Origin: Nostoc sp. UHCC 0702
GTDB lineage: Bacteria; Cyanobacteriota; Cyanobacteriia; Cyanobacteriales; Nostocaceae
Direction of reading: 5' to 3'
Length of the DNA: 64,000 nt
Assembly: GCA_017164015.1 (NCBI GenBank)
Contig: CP071065.1
Span: forward strand, 124,001 to 188,000
Shown: positions 46,096 through 55,020 of the stretch, piece by piece
Numbering within the stretch: the first letter of the stretch is position 1
Layout of the letters: the number at the start of each line of letters is the position of its first letter
Position numbers and translations under genes: made by a program
Notes under the pieces: model-generated
The model's database searches: none
The model's input: the letters and a program-made list of their open reading frames with translations, nothing else
Told to the model about the DNA's origin: nothing

Positions 46096-46890
46096 ATGAC
46101 GCCTTCACCAGATGTAGACGCTGTAACCACTCCTGATATCGACCTGGAAGGGTACGACAACTCAGAATTTGACCCTCTCGATGAGTTACCAGGAGAGGTC
46201 GAAATGTCGCTTTTCGACCACCTAGAAGAGTTGCGACAGCGGATTTTTTATTCTCTCATTGCTGTAGCAGTGGGTGTTATCGGCTGTTTTTTTGCCGTTA
46301 AACAAATTGTCCAGCTACTAGAAGTCCCGGCTCAAGGAGTAAAATTTCTCCAACTTGCTCCTGGGGAATATTTCTTTGTCTCTATTAAAGTTGCAGGCTA
46401 CACCGGCATAGTACTTTCTAGTCCGTTCATACTTTACCAAATTATCCAGTTCGTTCTTCCTGGACTGACTCGCCGCGAACGCCGCTTACTGGGGCCTGTG
46501 GTTTTGGGGTCGAGTGTGCTGTTTGCTGCTGGGTTAGTATTTGCTTATTTACTCCTTATCCCCGCAGCTTTGAAATTTTTCATCAGCTATGGAGCAGATG
46601 TAGTAGAACAACTGTGGTCAATTGACAAATATTTTGAATTTGTGCTGCTGTTGTTATTTAGTACTGGCTTAGCATTTCAAATACCCGTAATTCAACTTTT
46701 ATTAGGTAATTTAGGAATTGTTTCTTCCAAAAAAATGCTAGCTGGTTGGCGTTTCGTGATTATGGGTGCAGTGGTTTTAGGAGCCGTCCTCACACCTTCT
46801 ACTGACCCCCTCACCCAAAGCCTGTTAGCAGGTGCAGTGCTGGGACTGTACTTTGGTGGTATTGGTTTGGTTAAGCTCACAGGTAAATGA
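46096..46890 (+). CDS. tatC: Twin-arginine translocase subunit TatC
   Basis: A 264-residue inner/thylakoid membrane protein with six TM helices, the receptor for twin-arginine signal peptides. Family motifs are clear: [17 protein letters not shown] (about 36-52) before TM1, [36 protein letters not shown], and [16 protein letters not shown] with [12 protein letters not shown] [10 protein letters not shown] near the end. The acidic N-terminal extension (about 30 residues, [17 protein letters not shown]) is a cyanobacterial feature. The Rieske protein encoded 1.3 kb downstream is a Tat substrate in cyanobacteria, so nearness may be meaningful. Confidence 0.93.
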   Translation: MTPSPDVDAVTTPDIDLEGYDNSEFDPLDELPGEVEMSLFDHLEELRQRIFYSLIAVAVGVIGCFFAVKQIVQLLEVPAQGVKFLQLAPGEYFFVSIKVAGYTGIVLSSPFILYQIIQFVLPGLTRRERRLLGPVVLGSSVLFAAGLVFAYLLLIPAALKFFISYGADVVEQLWSIDKYFEFVLLLLFSTGLAFQIPVIQLLLGNLGIVSSKKMLAGWRFVIMGAVVLGAVLTPSTDPLTQSLLAGAVLGLYFGGIGLVKLTGK

Positions 46891-47024
46891 CACAAATCAC
46901 TTATAATCGCAAGTCTCGTACAATTTTAAAAAGAACGGTTGCAAGTGTCAAACAATCAAAACTGAAAACAGTATAGAGATGTAGGCATTACAACTGGTTT
47001 GATAGTCTTGGAGGCAACCTTCAA

Positions 47025-47591
47025 ATGGTACAAGCACCATCATCCAACATACTAACATTAGAGGAGTTTCTGCGCTTACCAGAAACGAAACCTGCCAGTG
47101 AGTACATTGATGGTCAAATTATTCAAAAACCCATGCCCCAAGGTAAACATAGTTTAATTCAAGGAGAACTTGTACCTACTATCAATTTTGTAGTTAAGCC
47201 TCAGCGCCTTGCTCGTGCATTTCCTGAGTTACGTTGTACATTTGGTGGGCGTTCAATTGTACCTGACATTGCGGTTTTTGTCTGGAGTAAAATTCCGCGT
47301 GATGAAAAAGGAGAAGTTGCCAATACATTTCCCATTCCTCCAGATTGGACAATTGAAATTTTATCTCCCGATCAAAATCAAACAAAAGTAACAAAAAATA
47401 TTCTGCATTGTTTGAAGCATGGAACTCAAATCGGTTGGTTGATTGATCCAACAGAGCAAACAGTGTTTGTTTATCGTTCTAAGCAAGAAACTGAGGTATA
47501 TGATAAGCCAGAAGCACTACTTCCTGTGCCATCCTTTGCCAGTGAACTGCAACTGACAGTCAAAGAATTGTTTGCTTGGTTGTTGGAGTAA
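47025..47591 (+). CDS. Uma2 family endonuclease
   Basis: A 188-residue PD-(D/E)XK-type protein. It has FLRLPETKPASEYIDGQIIQKPMP, the first acidic motif VPDIAVF, and the active-site motif PDWTIEILSPDQNQTKVTKNI (about 106-126) with the glutamate intact. The biological role of Uma2 proteins is unknown. It stands alone, convergent with the DUF3067 gene. Confidence 0.87.
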   Translation: MVQAPSSNILTLEEFLRLPETKPASEYIDGQIIQKPMPQGKHSLIQGELVPTINFVVKPQRLARAFPELRCTFGGRSIVPDIAVFVWSKIPRDEKGEVANTFPIPPDWTIEILSPDQNQTKVTKNILHCLKHGTQIGWLIDPTEQTVFVYRSKQETEVYDKPEALLPVPSFASELQLTVKELFAWLLE

Positions 47592-47645
47592 ACATAAATT
47601 TCAAGATACAAGTATTATAAAATACTAATTTACACAGCAAAAACC

Positions 47646-47966
47646 TCATAATATCCATTCAGAAGAGCGATCGCCCAAGTCTAAAGGTATGCTAACAGCT
47701 TTGCCGAGGCGGGGGCGATCGCGTGTTTGTGTAATAAACGTTTGTACCTGGATTGCCCCACCCAAGGCATGAAGATAGTTAGCAATGCTGTCAAGATGGG
47801 CTTGGTACTCCTCCTCACTTAAGGGAAATGAAGCTTGTTCTAGATACTTCCACATGATTTGTAAAAATATCTTGCCTTGGGTGCGCCGAAACTGCACATC
47901 ATATGAATATCCCCACTTGTCAAGCATAAGTTTGCGTAATTCCTGTCCTGTCATAGCTTTACTCAA
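47646..47966 (-). CDS. DUF3067 family protein
   Basis: A 106-residue soluble protein conserved in cyanobacteria and plant chloroplasts. Pattern: MTGQELRKLMLDKWGYSYDVQ, IFLQIMWKYLEQASFPLSEEEY, and the C-terminal RPRLGKAVSIPLDLGDRSSEWI. The function is not established. It is divergent from petC, a neighbourhood kept in many cyanobacteria, which hints at a link to cytochrome b6f assembly (inference). Confidence 0.87.
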   Translation of the reverse strand: MSKAMTGQELRKLMLDKWGYSYDVQFRRTQGKIFLQIMWKYLEQASFPLSEEEYQAHLDSIANYLHALGGAIQVQTFITQTRDRPRLGKAVSIPLDLGDRSSEWIL

Positions 47967-48182
47967 TTAGATTTTACATTTAGTTATGATGTTAAGTTCC
48001 GTAACTCAAGTATGATAGGGATATAAAGAAATGTAATGCTAACAGAAAGGATGCTAAAAGAATCTTGGAACAAAGAAGTTTGGCATCGTTGCAGGCGTTA
48101 GCATTTCGACTCGACAGGAGTTGATCAAGTATTGCTACTCTTGTCAAAATGCTTAACAAAATACACAAAAAGCGCGTAGATT

Positions 48183-48722
48183 ATGGCTCAATTTTCTGAA
48201 TCAGCAGACGTGCCCGATATGGGGCGTCGTCAGTTCATGAATCTGCTCACTTTTGGGACTGTAACTGGAGTAGCTCTGGGTGCATTGTATCCCGTTGTCA
48301 ATTACTTTATTCCACCAGCTAGCGGTGGCGCTGGTGGTGGGACAACAGCAAAAGACGAGCTAGGCAACGATGTAAGCGTCAGTAAATTTCTGGAAAGCCG
48401 TAACCCAGGCGATCGCAACCTAGTTCAAGGACTAAAAGGCGACCCCACCTATATTGTGGTGGAAAGCAAAGAAGCAATTGCTGATTACGGTATTAATGCT
48501 ATCTGTACCCACTTAGGTTGTGTTGTACCTTGGAATGTGGCTGAAAACAAGTTTAAATGCCCTTGTCACGGTTCCCAATATGATGCAACTGGTAAGGTTG
48601 TTCGGGGGCCAGCACCACTGTCTTTGGCTTTAGCCCATACCAATGTAAACGACGACAAAATCGTCTTAACTCCTTGGACTGAAACCGACTTCCGCACAGG
48701 CGAAGCACCTTGGTGGGCTTAA
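48183..48722 (+). CDS. petC: Cytochrome b6f Rieske iron-sulfur protein
   Basis: A 179-residue subunit that carries the 2Fe-2S cluster accepting electrons from plastoquinol and passing them to cytochrome f. It has an N-terminal Tat-type anchor ([20 protein letters not shown], about 13-32), a Gly-rich hinge ([16 protein letters not shown]), and the two cluster motifs CTHLGC (about 108-113) and CPCHGS (about 126-131). The length is normal. It is followed by petA; the spacer between them holds a heptamer array. Confidence 0.97.
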   Translation: MAQFSESADVPDMGRRQFMNLLTFGTVTGVALGALYPVVNYFIPPASGGAGGGTTAKDELGNDVSVSKFLESRNPGDRNLVQGLKGDPTYIVVESKEAIADYGINAICTHLGCVVPWNVAENKFKCPCHGSQYDATGKVVRGPAPLSLALAHTNVNDDKIVLTPWTETDFRTGEAPWWA

Positions 48723-48772
48723 TTTAATGCGATCGTGCGCTCGTTGTTAGCCCAAAGTCCATAGTATAAATC

Positions 48773-48814
48773 ATTGACTATTGACTAATGACTAATGACT
48801 AATGACTAATGACC
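48773..48814. repeat. Heptamer array between petC and petA
   Basis: Six consecutive (A/T)TGACTA-type heptamers (first two ATTGACT, the rest AATGACT or AATGACC) end 31 bases before the petA ATG. petC-petA is normally a single transcript, so the array is transcribed into the leader of petA. Confidence 0.85.
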
Positions 48815-48845
48815 AATTCATCAGAGAATCGTTGTCCTTATTGAG

Positions 48846-49847
48846 ATGAGTAATGCTTGTACAACAGCGAGGTTAACTCGCAGTGCTAGGGCAATGGTTA
48901 AAACATTGCTCGTAGCGATCGCTACTGTGACATTTTTCTTCACCAGCGATCTAGCCCTTCCCCAAGCCGCTGCTGCCTATCCCTTTTGGGCACAGGCAAC
49001 CTACCCCGAAACTCCCCGCGAACCAACCGGGCGGATTGTTTGCGCTAACTGTCACCTAGCAGCCAAGCCTACGGAAGTGGAAATTCCCCAATCAGTGCTA
49101 CCTGACACTGTATTTAAAGCTGTAGTGAAAATTCCCTACGATACCAGCGTGCAGCAGGTTGGTGCTGATGGTTCAAAAACTGGCTTGAACGTAGGTGCTG
49201 TGCTGATGTTGCCTGAAGGCTTCAAGATTGCACCAGAAGACCGCATTCCTGAAGAACTCAAAGAAGAAATCGGCGACACTTACTTCCAAACCTACAGAGA
49301 AGACAAAGATAACGTCGTCATCGTTGGGCCTTTGCCTGGTGAACAATATCAGGAAATCGTCTTCCCAGTTCTTTCTCCCAACCCCGCAACTGATAAAAAC
49401 ATCCACTTCGGTAAATACGCAGTTCATCTAGGTGCGAACCGGGGACGCGGACAAGTTTATCCGACTGGTGAAAAGAGCAACAACACAGCTTACACTGCTT
49501 CTGCAACTGGCACTATTACCAAGATTGCCAAAGAAGAAGATGAAGACGGTAACGTTAAATATGTCCTGAGCATCAAAACTGACTCTGGTGAAGAAGTCTC
49601 TGATTCGATTCCTTTAGGGCCAGAATTGATTGTTTCTGAAGGACAAGCAGTAAAATCTGGCGATGCTTTGACCAACAACCCCAACGTCGGTGGATTCGGT
49701 CAAGACGATGGAGAAATTGTATTGCAAGACCCGTCTAGAGTTCAATGGTTGATTGCATTCATCGCCTTGGTAATGCTGGCTCAAGTTATGCTAGTACTGA
49801 AGAAAAAGCAAGTTGAGAAAGTCCAAGCTGCTGAGATGAATTTCTAA
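48846..49847 (+). CDS. petA: Cytochrome f
   Basis: The 333-residue c-type cytochrome of the b6f complex. The signal peptide runs to about residue 44 ([20 protein letters not shown]), with cleavage before YPFWAQ, whose tyrosine amino group is the sixth haem ligand. The haem site is CANCH near residue 66. The lumenal domain has the usual [20 protein letters not shown] and [14 protein letters not shown]. The C-terminal TM helix is [20 protein letters not shown], with a short stromal tail ending AAEMNF. Everything is as expected. Confidence 0.97.
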   Translation: MSNACTTARLTRSARAMVKTLLVAIATVTFFFTSDLALPQAAAAYPFWAQATYPETPREPTGRIVCANCHLAAKPTEVEIPQSVLPDTVFKAVVKIPYDTSVQQVGADGSKTGLNVGAVLMLPEGFKIAPEDRIPEELKEEIGDTYFQTYREDKDNVVIVGPLPGEQYQEIVFPVLSPNPATDKNIHFGKYAVHLGANRGRGQVYPTGEKSNNTAYTASATGTITKIAKEEDEDGNVKYVLSIKTDSGEEVSDSIPLGPELIVSEGQAVKSGDALTNNPNVGGFGQDDGEIVLQDPSRVQWLIAFIALVMLAQVMLVLKKKQVEKVQAAEMNF

Positions 49848-49874
49848 AATTTTTGTCAAGTAATGACTTAATAG

Positions 49875-49900
49875 GACAGGCTAGATGCCTGTCTTTTTTT
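49875..49900 (+). terminator. Rho-independent terminator of the petCA transcript
   Basis: Stem GACAGGC (49875-49881) with GCCTGTC (49887-49893), 5-base loop, then T7. It lies 27 bases after the petA stop. Confidence 0.92.
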
Positions 49901-49908
49901 ATATTTTT

Positions 49909-49938
49909 GTTATGTTATAACTATTGTTATAACATAAC
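49909..49938 (+). promoter_or_regulatory. Candidate operator of the PrlF/YhaV-type operon
   Basis: A perfect 13-bp inverted repeat GTTATGTTATAAC-TATT-GTTATAACATAAC, ending 14 bases before the antitoxin ATG. Its location fits autorepression by the antitoxin, as is usual for type II systems. Confidence 0.7.
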
Positions 49939-49952
49939 ATCTACATATTCTA

Positions 49953-50273
49953 ATGGCTGACAAAATTTATCCCATAACTCATGCAAAGGTAGGAAACCAA
50001 GACGGCTTTCGTTTACCACGCGCATTCTCTAAGGATTATCCTCATTTAGCCAATGCGTCGGGTTACATTGAAGTTATATCTGAAAACACATTTTTAGTTC
50101 GCCTAGAAACTGATAATGCTGATGAGGCTGATGAAGCTGAAAGTATTATGATGAGCCTTTTTCTTGACTTTTTAATGAAGGATACTATACAAAATCCATC
50201 TGAGCTTGTTGCTTATACCCAAGAAATGAGTGATGAAATGGATAATTTACTTGGTGATGTAGTTATAGACTAA
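49953..50273 (+). CDS. PrlF/AbrB-like antitoxin candidate
   Basis: A 106-residue acidic protein. The start, KVGNQDGFRLPRAFSKDYP, resembles the swapped-hairpin AbrB/SpoVT type of antitoxin (Gly-Phe-Arg-Leu-Pro motif). The C-terminal part is strongly acidic (NADEADEAESIMMSLFLDFL). It lies upstream of a YhaV-like toxin gene with a mobile element between them, and a perfect palindrome sits in front of it. Antitoxin identity rests on context and the weak N-terminal resemblance. Confidence 0.65.
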   Translation: MADKIYPITHAKVGNQDGFRLPRAFSKDYPHLANASGYIEVISENTFLVRLETDNADEADEAESIMMSLFLDFLMKDTIQNPSELVAYTQEMSDEMDNLLGDVVID

Positions 50274-50279
50274 GAGCCT

Positions 50280-50430
50280 ATTTATAAAGTAAATATTAAG
50301 TAGGGTGTGTTACGGCTATGCAAGGATTTCGGAGTTTGAGATAGTGAAGATTAGCCGTAACGCACCATCTTTTTCGGTGCGTTAAGCGTTGCTATAACGC
50401 ACCCTACAATTTAAGGTTTACTTTATAAAT
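50280..50430. mobile_element. MITE-like element, family D, inside the toxin-antitoxin operon
   Basis: About 150 bases with imperfect terminal inverted repeats of about 35 bases. The left end reads TTTATAAAGTAAATATT then AGTAGGGTGTGTTA; the complement of the right end reads TTTATAAAGTAAACCTTA then GTAGGGTGCGTTA. An internal hairpin is built from CGTAACGCACC and GGTGCGTTAAGCG. It begins six bases after the antitoxin stop and ends eight bases before the toxin ATG. Confidence 0.75.
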
Positions 50431-50438
50431 CATCTCTA

Positions 50439-50906
50439 ATGGCTGCATTCACTTGTAATGGATGGCAAATTTTTTTCTCCCCTTTGTTTAATGAACAATG
50501 GATAGAATTGCGTAATAGAGTTCGGATTTTAAAAAATGACTTACCAAAAGAAGAATTTATTAAACATTCAGATGCAAAGTTGTTAAAAGCTTTGAATATT
50601 GGTATTAAAGAAAAGATTACTCAAGATCCTTTTGCTTCTCACTTTGTTTTACAAAAACCTTTGCAAAAGTATGGTCGTCTCAAAAAAATGGGGCTACCTG
50701 AACGATATCGATTATTTTTTAGAGCGTTTAGAGAACAAAAAATTATTATTATTCTTTGGTTAGGTTATCCTCGAAAGGAAGGTGATAAAAAAGATTGTTA
50801 TCAAGTTTTTACAAAAAAAATTAAAGATGGAAAGTTACCTGATAGTGTTAATGATCTGCGTGCAGAATGTGAATTAGATGATTCTGGTGATAATAAAGAA
50901 GATTAA
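50439..50906 (+). CDS. YhaV-like type II toxin (RelE-fold ribonuclease)
   Basis: A 155-residue protein with the YhaV family pattern: NGWQIFFSPLFNEQWIEL near the N-terminus, KLLKALNIGIKEKITQDPF, GLPERYRLFFRAF (about 82-94), and IIIILWLGYPRKEGDKKDCYQVF. YhaV toxins are ribosome-dependent mRNases neutralised by PrlF-like antitoxins. The adjacent upstream gene is the likely antitoxin. A 165-base gap created by a mobile element is unusual for such operons. The C-terminal tail is acidic. Confidence 0.85.
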   Translation: MAAFTCNGWQIFFSPLFNEQWIELRNRVRILKNDLPKEEFIKHSDAKLLKALNIGIKEKITQDPFASHFVLQKPLQKYGRLKKMGLPERYRLFFRAFREQKIIIILWLGYPRKEGDKKDCYQVFTKKIKDGKLPDSVNDLRAECELDDSGDNKED

Positions 50907-51205
50907 ATAGGAGACACTGCAAACATACCTCAACTATAAGTAAGTAGGTGGGTGAAAATAAACATGACTATGTTACGAAACGTAAATATACCTGAAACCC
51001 TTACTACTGACCCTTACGGGTTCGCCAGTCGCTCATGGGGAGCCACTGCGGTCTTGGGGTCTCCCCAAGTGGAGCAAGTGGCGTGGGAACCCCCTCTGAG
51101 CGGCTGGCTCACAACTAACAACACAACGACCACGCTCAGTGCATCGCTGACAACTGACGACCCTCACTAGTTAACTTTATTCGCACCGACTTACTTATAT
51201 AATCA
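50907..51205. other. Repeat-derived spacer
   Basis: About 300 bases. The frame at 50952-51170 is built from a repeat rich in GGGAGCCACTGCGG and GGGGTCTCCCC that recurs near 57575, plus an AACAACACAACGACCACGC/CTCAGTGCATCG motif. I do not regard it as a gene. Confidence 0.5.
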
Positions 51206-51553
51206 ATGATAAATAAAGAAACTGCCGAGCATTATCTATGGGATAATAATTGTCATGGCTGGCATTTTGTTAAACAACCACATTTGAGTATTATTCAAGA
51301 ATTAATGCCACCAGGAACATTTGAAGTTAGGCATTATCACCAGCGATCGCGCCAATTTTTCTTTATCTTATTTGGAAAAGCAACATTAGAAATCAATGGT
51401 TCCCATCAAGTTGTTTTTCAACACGAAGGCGTAGAAGTTTCGCCTAATGTTCCTCACCAGATGTTCAATGAAGGGGACTGTGATTTAGAATTTTTGGTGA
51501 TTTCTCAACCGCCTAGTCATGACGATCGCATTCTTAGCGAGCCTGACAGCTAG
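51206..51553 (+). CDS. Cupin domain protein
   Basis: A 115-residue single-domain cupin. The two cupin motifs are visible: HLSIIQELMPPGTFEVRHYH with metal ligands in RHYHQ and E37-like positions, then GVEVSPNVPHQMFNEGDCDL with the C-terminal His. Such small cupins are dioxygenases, isomerases or binding proteins; the substrate is unknown. No operon partner is evident. Confidence 0.85.
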   Translation: MINKETAEHYLWDNNCHGWHFVKQPHLSIIQELMPPGTFEVRHYHQRSRQFFFILFGKATLEINGSHQVVFQHEGVEVSPNVPHQMFNEGDCDLEFLVISQPPSHDDRILSEPDS

Positions 51554-51634
51554 TAAAATTCTGATGTGTGGTGCTTACAACTTGAAACAGGGGTTAAATT
51601 AAACCTAGCCCTAGTTTAGTTGAGGCATCCGACC

Positions 51635-52342
51635 ATGACAACCTCAATAGAATATATCCCCATTACCCCAATTGAATATCCAGATGAGGACGGTAAGCCG
51701 ATGGCTGAAGGAGATTTACAGCGCAAATGTCTGGTGTATGCTACCACTGTGCTGGGAATTTATTTTCAAAATCGCCCAGATGTATACGTCGCAGGTAATT
51801 TATTTATCTACTACGAAGAAGGAAATCCAGAGTCAGTTGTCGCACCAGATGTTTTTGTCGTATTTGGCGTAGAAAATCGTGACCGACGTTCTTACAAAAC
51901 TTGGGAAGAACATAATAAAACCCCTGATTTCGTCCTAGAGATAACCTCAAAAACCACCCGCACCAAAGACCAAGGTGCAAAAAAAGGAATTTACGCCTTT
52001 CTGGGAGTGCAAGAATATTTCCAATATGACCCCACAGGCGATTATCTTACTCCCCAACTCCAAGGTTTACACTTAGTCGATGGCAATTATTTCTCAGTTG
52101 TAAGCAATACCCAGCCAGATGGTAAAGTTTCCCTACGCAGTGAAGTTTTGGGGCTAGAGTTGCGAGTGGAAGGCGGAAAATTACGCTTTTACGACCCAGC
52201 GACGGGTGAAACGCTGTTAAGCCACGAAGAAGAAGCAGCCGCAAGACAAGCAGCAGAAAACGCTCGACAGCAAGCCGAGGAGAAAGCGCAAAGATTAGCA
52301 GCAAAACTCCGAGAATTAAATATTGACCCAGATACCCTTTAG
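51635..52342 (+). CDS. Uma2 family endonuclease with coiled-coil tail
   Basis: A 235-residue protein from the ATG at 51635 (MTTSIEYIPITPIEYPDEDG); an upstream TTG is less likely. It is of the Uma2 subgroup that has VYVAGNLFIYYEEGNPESVV, APDVFVVFGV and the active-site motif TPDFVLEITSKTTRTKDQGAK with its glutamate intact. The C-terminal about 35 residues (EEEAAARQAAENARQQAEEK) form a coiled coil that is common in this subgroup. The role is unknown. Confidence 0.88.
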   Translation: MTTSIEYIPITPIEYPDEDGKPMAEGDLQRKCLVYATTVLGIYFQNRPDVYVAGNLFIYYEEGNPESVVAPDVFVVFGVENRDRRSYKTWEEHNKTPDFVLEITSKTTRTKDQGAKKGIYAFLGVQEYFQYDPTGDYLTPQLQGLHLVDGNYFSVVSNTQPDGKVSLRSEVLGLELRVEGGKLRFYDPATGETLLSHEEEAAARQAAENARQQAEEKAQRLAAKLRELNIDPDTL

Positions 52343-52374
52343 GAAAATAGCTAAAAGCAACACATGAATCGGCT

Positions 52375-52402
52375 GTAGGGGCGTACAGATGTACGCCCCT
52401 AC
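52375..52402 (+). repeat. Perfect palindrome GTAGGGGCGTAC...GTACGCCCCTAC
   Basis: A 12-bp perfect stem with a 4-base loop (AGAT), 33 bases past the Uma2 stop. There is no T-run. The sequence is a dispersed palindrome type I recall from several filamentous cyanobacteria. It may act as a terminator or processing signal. Confidence 0.75.
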
Positions 52403-52543
52403 TCATGTATTTCAGGATAATTGAGTGTGGAATACCCTACCCATACTATCGGTATGCACACCATATAGATATATTGCAAGTTTTAGTAAACAAACGTTAC
52501 ATTTGTTTACATAAAGTTATAAAAAATAAATCAGAGGTTTGTG

Positions 52544-52771
52544 ATGACTATCTTAATTGCATTATTGGTTGTAGGTTGGGTAGCTGCTTCAGTTATAGGT
52601 TCTCTAGCTTACTTTCTGGGAGAGCAAAGCAAGCCTATCCACGAACGCAACTGGCGTTCTGATTCCTTTGAAAAATTAGCTAAGTCTATTACTGGTAAAG
52701 ACATAGATTATAGCGATCGCACTCCTGCCTATGCTATGGATGCTTATGCTAGCCGCACTCTACCCCAATAA
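52544..52771 (+). CDS. Small single-TM protein, conserved-looking
   Basis: A 75-residue protein with one N-terminal TM helix (ILIALLVVGWVAASVIGSLA, about 3-22) and a soluble tail, FLGEQSKPIHERNWRSDSFE, ending AYAMDAYASRTLPQ. AGAGG is spaced six bases before the ATG, and a strong terminator follows the stop, so the gene is probably real and highly expressed. I cannot name the family; thylakoid or plasma-membrane location is inferred from the helix only. Confidence 0.7.
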   Translation: MTILIALLVVGWVAASVIGSLAYFLGEQSKPIHERNWRSDSFEKLAKSITGKDIDYSDRTPAYAMDAYASRTLPQ

Positions 52772-52797
52772 CTGGTTAGTAGCATGTTGATAACAAT

Positions 52798-52825
52798 AAC
52801 CCCCAGTAATGAAACTGGGGGTTTT
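52798..52825 (+). terminator. Strong Rho-independent terminator
   Basis: A perfect 10-bp stem AACCCCCAGT/ACTGGGGGTT with a 6-base loop and a T4 tail, 27 bases after the small TM protein. Confidence 0.92.
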
Positions 52826-52869
52826 GCTTTTGGGGGTATAAACTCAATATCCAAAAGTAGACAATCACC

Positions 52870-53067
52870 TCAAAGTTCTCCATTAAGCTTACGCCTGATA
52901 ATTTCCATTTGGGCTTGCATCTCGGCTTCTGTTAAGGGAGTGGGATACTTTGGAGAATTAGGATCACGTTTGCTCATCAGAAAACGTAGAGCTTCAATGT
53001 CTTCGCGGTTTTCGATGACATAAGGTCTTAATTCCGTAAAACTCATTTGCTTATAATTCCGGTTCAT
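52870..53067 (-). CDS. DUF6887-like small protein
   Basis: A 65-residue protein from the ATG at 53067, MNRNYKQMSFTELRPYVIEN, continuing REDIEALRFLMSKRDP and LTEAEMQAQMEIIRRKL. The xMSxxELRxYVxxxRxDxEA pattern is that of small cyanobacterial proteins often grouped as DUF6887. The role is unknown. A frame 57 bases longer exists, but the extra residues come from the repeat upstream. Confidence 0.7.
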   Translation of the reverse strand: MNRNYKQMSFTELRPYVIENREDIEALRFLMSKRDPNSPKYPTPLTEAEMQAQMEIIRRKLNGEL

Positions 53068-53097
53068 TGGGGACTGACAAATAAAAAAATATGCCAA

Positions 53098-53172
53098 AAT
53101 TTCTTGTGGGATGGGTGTCCCCACCCGTCCTTTATCTTAAGGGCAGGATGCCCACCCCACAATTATTGCCCA
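53098..53172. repeat. Palindromic intergenic repeat
   Basis: Imperfect inverted arms TTGTGGGATGGGTGTCC and (complement) TTGTGGGGTGGGCATCC around a short centre, with an extra GCCCACCCTACAA at the right. It lies between the DUF6887-like and GH57 genes, both on the minus strand, and could act as a terminator of the latter. Confidence 0.7.
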
Positions 53173-53180
53173 CCCTACAA

Positions 53181-54770
53181 CTACAACGGACGGTAGACAC
53201 GATAGTTAATTTCGGGGAAGATATTATCCATTAATTCAACTTTTTCTAGCCAACCGCTATCGACTTTACCGATTTTAATGTCTTCGTAGAGCTTGTTAAA
53301 ACGCATCAGATGCGATCGCGTGCGTCGGACTGCATAAGGTACCATTGTTCCTGTCCGCATAATAAACGCCCAGTCAGAAGATTGCGCCAATAGTAATTCT
53401 CGCGCTGCTTGGTTAAGCGATCGCAACTGCAACTCATCCTCTGGTTCCCGCGTTGATATCTCAATCATCCGTTCTGCGGCTTTGTGCAAATGTGGGTAAA
53501 TCCAAGCATTCGTTTCATTCAACCAATACTCATGGAAACCTTTATAACCCCAACTCGATTGCGAAGGACGGCAGACTTGCTGTGTAGGTTCTGCCCGTAA
53601 ATAATCAGCCAAATGGGTCATTGTATAAGTTCCTTGGTCATACCATGATTTACGGAACAGGTAATCAATAAACCAAGGGCCTTCATACCACCAATGCCCG
53701 AATAACTCTGCATCGTAGGGCGAAACAATAATCGGCGGACGCTGCATTATACCATACAGGTGTTCAGCTTGCCGCTCTCGATTATACATAAAGTTAGCAG
53801 CATGTTCCGCAGCCTTTTCCCTTGCCCAATAAGGATCGTAGAGTGCCTTATCTGCAAGCCCTAAACCACGTCCCGTAATTTTGTGATACTTAATCCCCGT
53901 ATTTTTACGTTGACCATTGGGCATGATGTAGGGCTTGATATACTCATATTCTGCTTCCCAGCCCAAATCTTTGTAAAATTCCCGATATTCCGCTGCACCA
54001 GGATAGCCCACTTCAGAAGACCATACCTGCTGAGAAGATTCATGATCTCGACCAAAAGCAGCAACACCTGTTTCTGTAAAAATCGGGGTATAAGTGCCAA
54101 AGCGTGGACGGGGGCGGGCGTAAAGGATTCCGTGTCCATCGGTGAGGAAGTAACGCAACCCAGCATCCGCCAGCATCCGCTCTAAACCTTCATAGTAAGC
54201 GCATTCCGGTAACCAAATGCCTCTGGGTGGTTGTCCAAAGGTTTGCTCGTAATGTTCGCAAGCTACTTGAATTTGTGCCCACACAGCTTGTGGATACATT
54301 TTCATCAGCGGTAAATAGCCGTGGGTAGCACCACAAGTGATAATTTCCAGGTTATTGCTGTCTTGGAATTGCTTAAAAGCTGTTACTAAATCACCTTTGT
54401 AGCCTTCCCATATCTGACGTGCTTCGTTAAACTCAGTGGCGTAATGTTCGGCTAGATAACGAATATGACCGTTGTGGGCATTATGCTCTACTTCCAGTTC
54501 TGTAAGTTCTTCTAATTTGGCTAAGTGGGCGTCATAGCGTTCTTGCAGCAGTGGATCGCGGAGCATCGACACTAAAGGTGGTGTCATACTCATCGTGATT
54601 TTAAAGTCGATGCCGTCTCGCTTTAAGCCTTCAAATACTTTTAATAAAGGAATGTATGTTTCAGTGATAGCTTCATAGAGCCATTCTTCCTCCAGCACGT
54701 AATCACTTTCTGGGTGACGAACGAAGGGCAGGTGTGCATGGAGTACGAGCGCAACGTAGCCAATAGCCAT
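53181..54770 (-). CDS. GH57 1,4-alpha-glucan branching enzyme
   Basis: A 529-residue family 57 glycoside hydrolase (DUF1957-type), which makes alpha-1,6 branches in glycogen. Motifs: GYVALVLHAHLPFVRHPE at the start, GATHGYLPLM near residue 146, GIWLPECAYYEGLERML with the nucleophile Glu near 190, and SPYDAELFGHWWYEGPWF with the acid/base Asp near 353. The C-terminal helical domain ends NDIFPEINYRVY-like NIFPEINYRVYRP. Length and residues are normal for an active enzyme. It stands alone. Confidence 0.92.
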   Translation of the reverse strand: MAIGYVALVLHAHLPFVRHPESDYVLEEEWLYEAITETYIPLLKVFEGLKRDGIDFKITMSMTPPLVSMLRDPLLQERYDAHLAKLEELTELEVEHNAHNGHIRYLAEHYATEFNEARQIWEGYKGDLVTAFKQFQDSNNLEIITCGATHGYLPLMKMYPQAVWAQIQVACEHYEQTFGQPPRGIWLPECAYYEGLERMLADAGLRYFLTDGHGILYARPRPRFGTYTPIFTETGVAAFGRDHESSQQVWSSEVGYPGAAEYREFYKDLGWEAEYEYIKPYIMPNGQRKNTGIKYHKITGRGLGLADKALYDPYWAREKAAEHAANFMYNRERQAEHLYGIMQRPPIIVSPYDAELFGHWWYEGPWFIDYLFRKSWYDQGTYTMTHLADYLRAEPTQQVCRPSQSSWGYKGFHEYWLNETNAWIYPHLHKAAERMIEISTREPEDELQLRSLNQAARELLLAQSSDWAFIMRTGTMVPYAVRRTRSHLMRFNKLYEDIKIGKVDSGWLEKVELMDNIFPEINYRVYRPL

Positions 54771-54887
54771 AATAATTCTGGGGTGGTACTTGTAAGGTGA
54801 AGGTCTAGGAGTGTGGCAGAAATTAACAATATTTTAAGACTTTATCGGAATTGTTATAGTGTTTAGTAATTTTTTCACAATCAATTT

Positions 54888-55020
54888 CATATTTGGGTAC
54901 TGGGGATTGGGTATTGGGCATTGGGAAAACTCTTCCCCAGTCCCCAGTCCCCATTGCCCCTAATCCCCACTCCCTGCGGTCGCGGGGGCCCCGAGTTCCC
55001 CAGTCCCTATTCCTCGTCCT
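54888..55020. repeat. STRR cluster between rsgA and the branching enzyme
   Basis: Degenerate GGGTACT/GGGGATT/GGGTATT units, a mirrored CCCCAGTC set and a GGTCGCGGGGGCCCCGAG motif run up to the rsgA stop codon, whose last codons touch it. Confidence 0.8.

Noticed and set aside
50952..51170. 72-codon plus-strand ORF
   Set aside because: It is built largely from dispersed repeats that also occur near 57575 and 45950, with no protein-like pattern.
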